Assembly: GCA_940671915.1 (NCBI GenBank)
Contig: CALNVZ010003435.1
Coordinates: 14,134,652-14,198,651 of the forward strand
Length of the DNA stretch: 64,000 bases
From: Paracentrotus lividus
Lineage: Eukaryota > Echinodermata > Echinoidea > Camarodonta > Echinidae
Direction: 5' to 3'
A model generated the notes under the pieces. The model was not told the origin of the DNA. It did no database searches and saw nothing but the letters and a program-made list of their open reading frames with translations. The translations under genes were made by a program, and so were the position numbers. Below, piece by piece: positions 25,490 through 35,788 of this stretch; the first letter of the stretch is position 1, and each line of letters opens with the position of its first letter.

Positions 25490-27354
25490 TATGCAGAGAA
25501 TCCAGACTTCGTGCTTTCCTGGTAGATTGAGACTCTCCGATGAGTCGGCGATGTTTGAAGTCTCCGAGATACAAAAATGGATGAAAGTCTTCTTCCCTCG
25601 GAATAAGAAAACACTCTGCAATATATGAAAAGAAAAGACACTTATACTAAGGAGTTTAGACTCTGCCCTGGGACAGGAAGGGTCACAAAGGCCTCTCCCC
25701 ACCCAACAAAGGGCTTCACTGAACTGTGGTGAAATGAAGCCGGGAACGGGAGAACAAAGGCCCGCACCACAAGGGTGTAATATAAAAACAGTACGTAATG
25801 AATGTCAAAAAGCTAGGGAGAAGGCGCCGTAAATCCAACAGAATTACTCAAAAAAACGGCCCTCAAATACTCCCCAATAAATAGGAAACCACGACCTAGA
25901 CATTGGCTAGGACAACTAAGAGCAAGACCCCACAATTAGGCATCAAAAGGTTCACAAAAAGTGAAAAACAAACCCATTTGCGGGAGCAAGTTCTCGAGGT
26001 TACTCGCTCGGCGGCAGCCGATGAGAAAAGAGGAAGTTTGTTGGGAGTGTTTTGGCTGAGTGCCCTCATCATGAGAGGGCGCCCTTCTCACAGGGGAGGG
26101 GAAGATAGGAGACAATAGACAAAAGTTTTCGGGGTTAAAGTATCGGTTGGTTGGGCGATTCGAGGACGAATAGCAAAGTAGGCAAATATATCATTCTTTT
26201 GAAGTAAATCCAGACTTTTATGTCAGTGGGCAGAGATGAGCAGCACATACATGTATTCAGCAAAGGGTATATATTGATTGTGACAAGTCTTTCCTGGTAA
26301 TCGTATGGCCTCTTAGAATAAGAACTTTGCCATTTTGACATATTGCATCAACATTTTTACTTTTCTCAGTATTATATATTGTTTACTCAGACTCTTAAAG
26401 CGTTTTTGAGGGTTATAGACAGCTATGTTTGAGATGAATATGAATTGTATATAAAAGAATGAATTTCTACCAAAACAATTTAGTTTGTTTGAGATTTTTT
26501 AAGGACTTCTTTCAGTATCTTTTCAAGATTTCATCTGATCATCAGTGAGACATGAATCAAATCCCAGGAATCACTGGAATTGTTACCTATCCAAGCACGT
26601 AAAACAAATCTGGGTGGTTTTTATTCAATGGCAATCGTCTAGCTACGTGCACAATTTGGAGAATGAAAGTTTTCACCCACTTACAAAGGTACTGCTAAGC
26701 TCTTGAAATTATATGTTGGTAAAACCTGATAAATAAATTCAAATACAACAGAAGCAAGATTACAAAGTGGTGTTAATTGTATGAAATTCCTTGAATATAC
26801 TAAGTTGTGTTTACAAAGTATTCCACTAAGATATCTGCATTTTCCAGTGCAGTCACATGAGAAAGAATTATTGTCATTCTCATTCAAAATAGATGTTGAT
26901 CCCCTTTAATATCATAACTCATCATTTTCCACCTATAGTAAGCAATTCAATTACTGTAGTTTCATAACAATGTCAACACATTTTTAAATCCTTATCATTA
27001 CCCAAAACTTTTATTCCTCAGTAGGCAATTTACTCACACATATTGAAGAGTGGTATAGAATGTCATAAATGTCTTTTTATCGTGTTTATATCTATCGCTG
27101 AAATGTGTCAAGAGAACTAACAGAAGTGGTTGTAGAATGGAAGGTATTTTAGACCACCATCTAACATTTAACATAATAGCATTCAATACGATGAGATTAC
27201 GGTAGTCCAACAATGCCACTTGTCAGTTTGTTTTCAAAAGATGCATGCCATTTGAAGTCTTATAAAAATGGACAGACGAGACCAACATGTTGGGGTATTT
27301 CCATAAACTCACAATCAGACATCCTTGACACTCTCAACATACCCACAACCTAAG

Positions 27355-27475
27355 CTCAACCTTCGGAATAGGGTTAGGAATAGGTTTTAGAGTTTGGAAT
27401 AGTTAAAGTTAAAGGTTAGGAATAGAGTAAGGATTGTGGGATTAGGGTTAGGTTTAGGCTTAGAGTTTCAATGTA
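27355..27475. repeat. Degenerate TTAGG-type tract
   Basis: Words such as AATAGGGTTAGGAATAGG and GGATTAGGGTTAGG recur over about 100 bp with mutations. It resembles interstitial telomere-like repeat, or the GGGTTAGG core of the MITE family found at 52.8 kb. Short and degenerate. Confidence 0.35.
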
Positions 27476-30248
27476 ACACATCCGGTTATCAAGTCATCCT
27501 AAATGCTGAGTATGTCGTGCATTTGAGGGACAAAAATGTACTAGTCATAATAAATTGCAATATAGTTACCATTGTACATGTGACTTAAATATCACACAGA
27601 CACTTTTATGATAGTGGCAGACTGGCAGATTTGCTCGTTTCTAAAAACTTGTCAATCGTGAATAGTTAATGTTTAACTAACCCAACTCTTTATACACATC
27701 CTTTTTGCCAGTAATGTGTTGCAACCGGTATGTGGTATTTTTCAACTGGATGTAACCTATCCTTTATACCATGTATACCAGAGGCAGATCTTTATTGCTT
27801 TGAGCTTTGCTACATTGTAAATCATGCAGTGTTTGCTGAATTCTTAAATCAAGTTAAATGACACAAAAAATCTGTGGCCAATCTATAAATACTTAACACA
27901 AAAAGGGTCCTTTCGAAATTACTCCGCTAAAAAAAGTTAGGATTGGTAGTGATTACCAGTACATCAATGATAGGACGTACTGAAGGAAGTAATAGATAAG
28001 ACCCTTCCTGAATCTAAGCATCTCCAATTAACCGCACTACAAACCAATTTCCCTAAAGATTAGAATCTCCATTTTTATTTTGTTTTTCTCTCACATATTT
28101 GTGAATGAAAATTATGCATTTTGAATATGATTTGTTATTGAGAAAGAAAGTTCAGGCTTCTATCAACCTGTTATTTAGAAGAGGCTTTTTTTTTTAAATC
28201 TGTTGTATACACATCTATGCATATTTTATAAAGAAATTATACTCTTTGGAAAAGGAAATACACAATCAATCGGACAGTGATTGACCAAATAAATAACCGA
28301 TCTTTGCAATTCTAAACACATAAACAATAAAGAAATATACCTTTTTTTCTACTGCAAATGCATTTTTTCATAAAGTCGTTTGTAACTCACAAATGACTTG
28401 GTGGAACACAGCCCTCGGAAACAATCCCTGGTTTAAACAAATCCTTCTGTGTTTTCAAGCCCCTACTACACTTGAGTTCCCAGGGAAAGAACTGACTTAT
28501 AATTAAGAAGGCATCTTTAGGTCTTCTTGCACTTCCTGCAGCCAAAAATTAACAAAGGGGGATTTTTTTTGTAAGGTAGCAAGTTGTTGTGGCAGTTTAC
28601 TACACAATTCAAAATCCCTTGAGTAAACTATATGGCTTAAAATGAAAACTAGTTCATCAAAAGACTCCCCCTTTTCATTGGGGTTCATTCACACCACCCA
28701 TATCATCAAAAGTGGAATCGTTTACAATAACTGGTTTTCTTTGTTTTATATTAACTATCATTTACATTTTGATTCTATATCATTTGCTTATTTGTAATAA
28801 TAAAACTGTGTGTTAAAAAATTATATTTGTAAAAAAAAAAATTCACAAATCGCCATGAAGTACATGTATAAAGAAAACTAAAAAATAAGGGAAGGAACAA
28901 CTGTGTGACAACAGGTTCAAATAAGAAGAAAATCATGGACAATTCTAAGAGGGAAAATACAACAACGCCTTATTTATACCAAAGAGTTTAGTTTCTTTGG
29001 GGCAAAGAAAAGAAAAGAAAGACAGGGACCTGCATTGTATTGTCAATTGAAACCTTTGAAATGATTTAAAGAGGTGTACAAATAGATTCCTTTTCTTGGA
29101 TAAGCCTCGTTTTTACTTTATAGCTGCAGGACATGTCAGGTCTTTTACCTCTACTTTATGCTTGATAAAAAGAGAGGTTCTGGATTGCATTTTCATTTCA
29201 TTAAAATGGCACTTATATGGGACTACACTCACATTATTCTCCATGCATGGGCAAAAACTACATGGAGAACACTGCAAATTAGGCCACCATAGTTGATAAG
29301 TCATTACACAGCAAATTGTGTTGATATTTGTTACCAGTTGACTTACAACAGAAATTCAAGACTAAAAACCAAAATTCACAAGGACTCCAACTGTACAAAA
29401 GCATATAGTGGCTAAATACACTAATTATTTACAAAGTGAATCTGTGAAAAAATTAAATTTGAGTCTCGGATCATATTGAGCACGAAGTCTTTCAGCAACA
29501 ATATGTTTTTCCTAATGGTTTTTAGATCTCATTTTCATTCAGCATTTTATGAGCCTATGAACTTAATTTTGAAAGTTTATATTTTCACATTTACCAAAAT
29601 TATAGCCCAGCTTTAAACACTCTATTGCATCCATCATCATTTTATCTTTCTTCTCAGTTGCAATGGGACTCAGGAAATCGCAGAACGGAAATGAAATATT
29701 ATTCAAGGGATTTAAGTTAGACCACTTTTAATCTTAATCCCCAAACAACTGAGGGATTAGTAGAGAGAGTCGGTTCGAATCAACAGAAGCTGAGGGGGGA
29801 AATGGTCCAGACGCTTCAGAGCATTCATCATCAGATTTTATAGACAAATATAATTCATTTTGCAGAGTCTGCATTAAGCTATACATGTAGGTCTATATGA
29901 TATCAGTCTTGCAATGAGAAAATAGCCAAATAAATAGCTACATAATTCTGGTAATGGAGGATGATGATATAAGTCATAGTATAGCTGACATAACTTTAGT
30001 TCATATTCATAACTGTACATATCATCCCGTTATAAGTGTTTACTCCATGTTACATATATAATGGCAAGGAGATTGAGAATACACCTAAATGACGTTTTGA
30101 TAACAGTTATCACCATGTCGTTTAAAAGTTTAAAAGTGCATTTTGACTGACAACAGATTTCCTACATTTTAAGTTCCTTAATTATTTAACAGCAATAAAT
30201 CTCAGTAAAACAATCAGATTTAATTACTGTCCAAGAAGAAAATTAAAA

Positions 30249-30525
30249 TTTCAATCTTATTTAAGTTTAACAAAAATACTTGAAAAATTGTCACACATGC
30301 CATCAACTTTATCACATGATCAGGGAAACAAGCTTAGCTATTAATATTCTTTTTTTAAAGACTCGTAATGAACTATAACTAGCTTCTATTTAATTTTATC
30401 CTTAAAGAAAATAGAATGTTTCAATCTTATCTCAGTGAAATCCTATTAAATGTTTCTTAAAACTTGTTGATGTACTAACAAAGTTTATCATACATATTAT
30501 TATGGAAACAAGCTTAGCTCTTAAA
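30249..30525. repeat. Diverged tandem duplication, ~175-bp period
   Basis: TTTCAATCTTAT at 30249 and 30419, and GGAAACAAGCTTAGCT at 30324 and 30504, are shared with similar spacing. CATCAACTTTATCA and ACAAAGTTTATCA lie between. Two old units of AT-rich non-coding sequence. Confidence 0.45.
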
Positions 30526-31936
30526 ACTACAACTAATGCCCCAATACAACAAGCATATCCATTTGCTTTGAATAAAGTTTAGAATTAATTACAACCGATA
30601 ACTTAATGATCCTTTACGAAAGGGATGTCACCTCTCATTATCTTGTTTTCAAAATCTAAGATAGTAATTGTATCACTGACAAAAACAGAAAAGCTATAAT
30701 AGCAATTCATATTAGTATTATGGATTAAGGCTGGGCATGAAGAGTAGTGCATACACCTAACAGCTTTGCCGCTTGCCGAACAATAAATTAGTACTCCCCA
30801 CGTGTGACAAGGAATTTTTTTGAGCAGCCCAAGCAATATGAAACTGTATAGAAAACACTTGTGATATCAAACACGGTCTGTTGGCACGAGCAAATGTCGA
30901 GAATAGAATTTGGAGGATAATCCCATGTCCGTCGGGCGGGATCAGACGATTTTGTCGGCGGCATCCTCTTACGGGTGAAAGTCAGAGAGTTTGCTTTGGG
31001 GCTTCTACGCTGGCCCGCTCTGGGTTCGACTGGCTCTAATTTTCCGACGATCTGGATCCTCTCAGTGTATTTTTTAGCTAAATGCTCTGGGATTGACTAT
31101 GTACCCTTTCATGACCTGGGACATTAGACTCTGTAACAATTTATGTCAGGGTTGGTGACATGAATGCACATTAGCGCTTCATTTGCAACCAACATTTGAA
31201 CAATTGTCATAACTGATCTGTCAAGAGTAAGACATTGATTTGTATCATTTCTTTAGTTTTATTGTGCACAGCACAGAAAGGTTAGCATGTACAGATATCT
31301 ATAGTGAGAGAGAGAAAATCATAGAGAAATCTTACCAAACAATACAGTCCATTCATGTTATCATGAGCATGGATAGGAGATTTTGTTTATGACAAGGCAG
31401 TTCTCCCAACTAATGTGATCATGTCTCTATATGTCTACATGTTCATAACAAGATATCATTATAACCAAGCAGTTGTTTGGTTCTGAGCACATCATTATTT
31501 ATAATGGGAGTGGACTGTACTGGGCTTAGCCTCTAAGAACAAGTTTAAGAGATAATCTGGATAAGATACAAATAGAATCTTCAACTTTGGCTTACTCATC
31601 CGTTCTTTGTGAGTATAACATGTATTTATCCTACCATCTTAATGACATAATGACCAGTTTGGTGTGTACTTGTGATGTAATAATCTCTTAATTGATAGAG
31701 AGATATTTACAATGAAATCTTGCTCTTCAGTGTACATAATGAATTGAGTAATGTAGAACCATAACCTTGGATATAAAGGTCTTCATGCTTTTTTCTGAGG
31801 GTCAAAGTCTAATTAATGCAATAAACTTAACTTTTTATAATTTACTTTTTGGGTTAGATACTTCAAACTAATACTAATACAGTCTGCATTCATTTGTAAA
31901 TCTAGGTAATAAACTTATTTCTTTTAAAACCCCCTT

Positions 31937-31985
31937 TTTGTTGTTGTTGTTGTTGTTGTTGTTGTTTGCAATTTTTCCTTTTCCT

Positions 31986-32036
<51 letters not shown>

Positions 32037-32046
32037 TCTCTCTTTA
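31937..32046. repeat. (TTG)n and (TC)n microsatellites
   Basis: Ten TTG units (31937-31966) are followed by a C-run and about 25 TC units (31985-32046). Minus-strand ORF 31874-32086 is a by-product. Confidence 0.95.
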
Positions 32047-33213
32047 TCCTTTTTCTTTCCATCATTAACTGACATGTGGCAATCAAAAGAAAGAAATCAA
32101 GATCAAATCATTGTTTCAAATCATTCAACATTCCGAGTGAAGTGATCCATGAATGCTTTCTTCTCATATCATATCTGAAATATTTGCTTGCAAACTATTA
32201 TTAGAGTTGAGTCAATTGGAGCCGCCTAACAATATAAAAATATGTATTATGACACAGAGGGGTCCTAAATATTTAGGGTCTACAAAAGAAGAAGTTGAAT
32301 TCATTTTGAAAGTTAATTGAAATCTTGTTGTCACAAATAAACAAGGTTATGTCGGAAATAAATTGTAATTACCATGTCATAAGTACTAGAGTTAACCATT
32401 AAATTCTGATTAATGTTCATTGTATGAAATAAATTACAGTAATACTTTCATGGCTTCTGTTATTTCCAAAAGGCTAATTAACCTTCAGGGAAAAAATAAT
32501 ATATTAGTAGCTTTTTCTAAAGAAATAGTGCTGCCCATCCCACAAATGAACAGATATATAATTCTTATTCTAACCAAAAAAATATGATCAATCAAAGATA
32601 GTTTTCTAACCTTTTATTTTTGTCACAGAATAACATGCACATTGACCACAATATTAGAGCCAAGCTTGAGTTCTTACAGCCAAAATAATTTGAGATAAAT
32701 CTGTAAGATATGTCCTCACATTGTTCCATTAACATATACATAAGCCTACACAAGATTATATTCACGTTTCGATAATGATTTCAGAAGAAATGTTGAAAAA
32801 ATATCGAAACAGTCCGTCAAATTGAGACTTGGAGTAGACCGCTATATCGCTACAAGTCACGGCACAACATACACACACAGATCCGGTGCGAATCGCGTGC
32901 ACATGATATACCCGTAGACTTTCCACGTGGCCGTGTTAATCACGCATGTGCTTGGACGGGCCGTCTAGCTACAGAAATTATGCTTATTTTGCTCTTTTCT
33001 CGGCAAATTCACAATTTTCTGTAAATTCCTTTGGTGTGTAGTATTTATTTCCTATGCTTGAGATTCTGGTATGAACAAGAATGTTTTGATTTATTTCATC
33101 ATGACTACTACTCTAGATTATCTTTAAGTTGACCACACTATCACATTCTAGTTAGGAGGGGTCTATTCATTTGGGGGTGGATGAAAATATTTTTTTTAAA
33201 CGAGTCCACTTAC

Positions 33214-33632
33214 CATTCCATCACAAAGACTAACTGCCACGGACGAGTCCTTGTGTGAGGTTAACCTGCCATGGTAGTGACAGCTATCAATTTCCGGAAT
33301 GTACTCTTCCACTGAAGTTTTACCTCCCTTTCGGCGTTGCACCGAAAATCCTGGTGCCGTAAGCTCATTGTTAGCAGCTAACTCCAGCACAAATTCCTGA
33401 TCATACGCATTAAATTTGAAATGAATCGTGCTACTACTGCTGGCACTGGCACAAGGCCTCTTTATACTTTTTCTCTCTGTAGAGTCTGTAAAGTTTGGTG
33501 ACAATAAATTGTTTGTATTTGTCCTTTCGCTTTCTGCATTGTCTATACTCCTTTTTCTCCTCACTGGTTTTAAATGATGTGAAAGATATGACCCTGAAGA
33601 ATCAACCTGAACTGGATGAGCAACTTCATAAT
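33214..33632 (-). CDS. ADAMTS16/18-like metalloprotease, prodomain exon
   Basis: This exon encodes most of the N-terminal prodomain (reprolysin, M12B propeptide type) of a secreted ADAMTS protease. The prodomain keeps the zinc protease latent and assists folding until furin cuts it in the secretory pathway. On the minus strand a pyrimidine-rich tract ending TTTCCAG precedes the exon, and an excellent donor, ATG|GTAAGT, follows it. The exon carries 2 nt of a split codon plus 139 codons, and ends on a codon boundary. In the encoded 140 residues: DYEVAHPVQVD (1-11), GSYLSHHL (14-21), a furin-type RRKR (25-28), an N-glycosylation sequon NFT (47-49), an IHFKFNAYDQEFVLELA block (70-86), the CHYHG cysteine motif (118-122) and SSVAVSLCDGM (130-140). 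Order and motifs match human ADAMTS16 and ADAMTS18, where the equivalent segment ends just before a GLIRT/GMIRT block. Reading past the donor meets a stop after six codons (VSGLV*). Family identity is firm. The choice between ADAMTS16/18 and another ADAMTS is from remembered similarity. Confidence 0.9.
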
Positions 33633-34261
33633 CTGGAAAAGAAAGAAAGAAATAAAAGAATAAATATTTCTGACCGTATCGGTGAAATGTTATTTTATCA
33701 CACTTTAAAGTTTTCACCCATAATAAACATGTATGGCTGAAAATATGGAAGAGATATCAAAAATTGAAAACCATCTTCAATATTCAAATACCTAACTCCC
33801 TAAAATAGTCAAATAATCACTATGGTTACTAATTACAACAGATTTTAAAATGGCCAATGCATACCGTGCACTATGACCTTCAAATCTACTGCTTTATCTT
33901 TAGGGAATTAAAATATAAAGCTGGATTAATGATATAAGGATTGAACCAAGCACTTTTGAATATGGTCTTCCCAAATGATTTTACAACAGGTGGTTTCTAC
34001 TGTACAGAATGTACCCACCCTGTCATGTACAGGAAGACACAGATACAAGAACATGACACAGGCTAGGGAAAGTTTTTGAAAGTGGAAGGGATAAGATGTA
34101 AGTGGGGCTGGGGGCTGAAGAGGATAAAAATCACAAGTAGATGGTCATTCTTGTGATTTTTCTTTACACATTTGCTGGGAAAAAAAGGGGGGTCTAAAGC
34201 CCATCCCCCTGGCTCCGCAGCCCCTGCATGGTGAATGAACCGTCATTTGGTTCTTCATTAA

Positions 34262-34262
<1 letters not shown>

Positions 34263-34293
<31 letters not shown>

Positions 34294-34294
34294 A
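34263..34294. repeat. (GATT)n microsatellite
   Basis: About eight perfect TTGA/GATT units. Confidence 0.95.
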
Positions 34295-34709
34295 GTACCG
34301 TGATGAACTTGACAGGGTTTAACTGGTTTACAGCGTTTTATTCAAACTTTATGGATATGATATTTCTGCAGAGGTACCCACTGCATTACAGTTTTGGTTT
34401 TATCCCTGTCATAGATGGAAGGCCATTGACCATAGGATGACCTGTCATTGTCAAATGGTTCTACCATGATGAACTTGATAGGGTTCTAACTGTAACCAGT
34501 TTCTATTTGGTCTATTATTCCTATACAAACTTAACCGTCCCATTTGAAAGGATCATGACCATTTCAAGGTATTGACTACCTGACTTCAAGACCCTGTATC
34601 CATTACACTCTAGTCCAATACCAATTCCCTATCAATGAACTGATAGGGGTATCAATGCCCCCTCCAAATCCCATTATCAATGGTCTCCTCTTATCAGTAT
34701 CACTCATTA

Positions 34710-35788
34710 GGTGGATTCACACCTGCCCGATCGGCAAAAATACCCGTAAATTACGGGAACTTTTCCAACCACCAAATTACGCGTAATTTGTTTTGCATGT
34801 TCACACCTGCCCGAACCGTCTTTTTCGGGAAAAATACCCGAAGTTATAAACAAGGGAAGAAATAGAAAAAACAAAGAAATACATAAGAAAAGCGGGGAAG
34901 GAAGGAAAAACAAAGAAATACATAAGGAACGAAAAGAAAGAAGGAAAAACAAAGAAATACATAAGGAACGAAAAGAAAGAAGGAAAAACAAAGAAATACA
35001 TAAAAAAAGCGGGGAAAGAAGGAAAAACAAAGAAATACATAAGGAACGAAAAGAAAGAAGGAAAAACAAAGAAATACGTAAGGAACGAAAAGAAAGATGG
35101 AAAAACAAAGAAATACATAAGGAACGAAAAGAAAGAAGGAAAAACAAAGAAATACATAAGGAACGAAAAGAAAGAAGGAAAAACAAAGAAATACATAAGG
35201 AACGAAAAGAAAGAAGGAAAAACAAAGAAATACATAAGGAACGAAAAGAAAGAAGGAAAAACAAAGAAATACATAAGGAAAGAGAAGAAAGAAGGAAAAA
35301 ACAAAGAAATACATAAGAAAAGCGAGGAAAGAAGGAAAAACAAAGAAATACATAGGAAAGAGATGAAAGAAGGAAAACAAAGAAATACATTAAGGAAACA
35401 GAAGAAAAAGGGAAAACAAAGAAATAGGAAAGAGCAAAAAGAAGGAAAAACAAGGAAATACATAAGAAAAGCGGGGAAAGAAGGAAAAACAAAGAAATAC
35501 ATAAGGAATGAGAACAAAGAAGGAAAAACAAAGAAATACATAAGAAAAAGAAAGGGGGAATAGAAAGTTCCCGTAATTTATGTTCACACTACAAAAGTTC
35601 CCACGACCTTGGCGAAACTACGCGTAGTTTTGACGAAGTACCTACTAATTTACGGGAATTTATCTTCGGGAATATTACGCGTAATTTGGTTTCACACTTG
35701 CAAAATTACGCGTAGTTTGTGATCGGGGTAAAAATACCCGATCAGAGATAACGGGAACTTTTCCAGATCGGGCAGGTGTGAATCCACC
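34710..35788. mobile_element. TA-flanked element with 39-bp minisatellite core
   Basis: TA at 34708 is followed by GGTGGATTCACACCTGCCC, and the inverse GGGCAGGTGTGAATCCACC ends at 35788 before TA. Subterminal sequence is rich in TTACGCGTAA, ATTACGGGAA and TACCCG words, in both orientations on both sides. The TA duplication points to a Tc1/mariner-like or other TA-inserting superfamily. No transposase is present. The core is the minisatellite listed separately. A repeated CACACCTGCCCGA at 34801 suggests a duplicated end. Confidence 0.8.
34866..35552. repeat. 39-bp purine-rich minisatellite
   Basis: About seventeen head-to-tail units run AAAACAAAGAAATACATAAG followed by GAACGAAAAGAAAGAAGGA. 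Variants contain AAAGCGGGGAAAGAAGG in place of the second part, and the period is somewhat irregular toward 35360-35460. One strand is almost purely A/G. Because 39 is divisible by three, three overlapping minus-strand frames stay open (178-274 codons, Phe/Leu/Ser-rich 13-residue repeats). These are not genes. Confidence 0.9.

Larger units (their letters stand above)
20101..26210. mobile_element. 6.1-kb CpG-rich terminal-inverted-repeat element without recognisable coding
   Basis: GATTTACTTCAAAAGAATGA at 20101 continues to about 20141 and is matched perfectly in inverse by the last 41 bp, ending at 26210 with GAAGTAAATC. Inside, GC and CpG are visibly higher than anywhere else in the window, and restriction-like words such as TCGA and CGATCG abound, which suggests a young copy or one escaping methylation decay. 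No transposase, polymerase or capsid motif was found in any frame. The longest stop-free tract (minus, about 20805-21345, with a hydrophobic stretch and no early ATG) is unconvincing. It contains an ATCGAT array at 24645-25230 and a TATA-like site at 25483. No clear target-site duplication is seen. Confidence 0.7.
26211..33213. other. AT-rich sequence downstream of the prodomain exon, probably intron
   Basis: If transcription continues on the minus strand, this is intron 3 of the ADAMTS-like gene. I looked for the expected next exon (a GLIRT/GMIRT and HVLYKR-type peptide) and for a zinc-binding HExxH exon and did not find either. A CpG-rich island lies at 30870-31060 and another at 32850-32970. 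Candidate minus-strand donors (TTTG|GTAAGA at 31334, CCC|GTAAGA at 30972, TATGT|GTGAGT at 27033) lack exons with family similarity. Confidence 0.5.

Noticed and set aside
27034..27093. 60-nt minus-strand exon candidate with good acceptor and GTGAGT donor
   Set aside because: Its peptide (DRYKHDKKTFMTFYTTLQY) does not match the ADAMTS segment expected next, and the phase does not fit a codon-boundary start.
28503..28688. 61-codon minus-strand ORF beginning MNPNEKGESFDELV
   Set aside because: It starts with ATG and looks mildly protein-like, but has no family match, and no upstream promoter or splice evidence.
29768..29790. GGTTCGAATC, a tRNA B-box-like word
   Set aside because: No A-box at the right distance and no cloverleaf can be drawn.
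34707..35541. Three overlapping minus-strand frames of 178-274 codons, Phe/Leu/Ser-rich
   Set aside because: They are all produced by the 39-bp minisatellite, whose period is a multiple of three, so every frame without a stop in the unit stays open.
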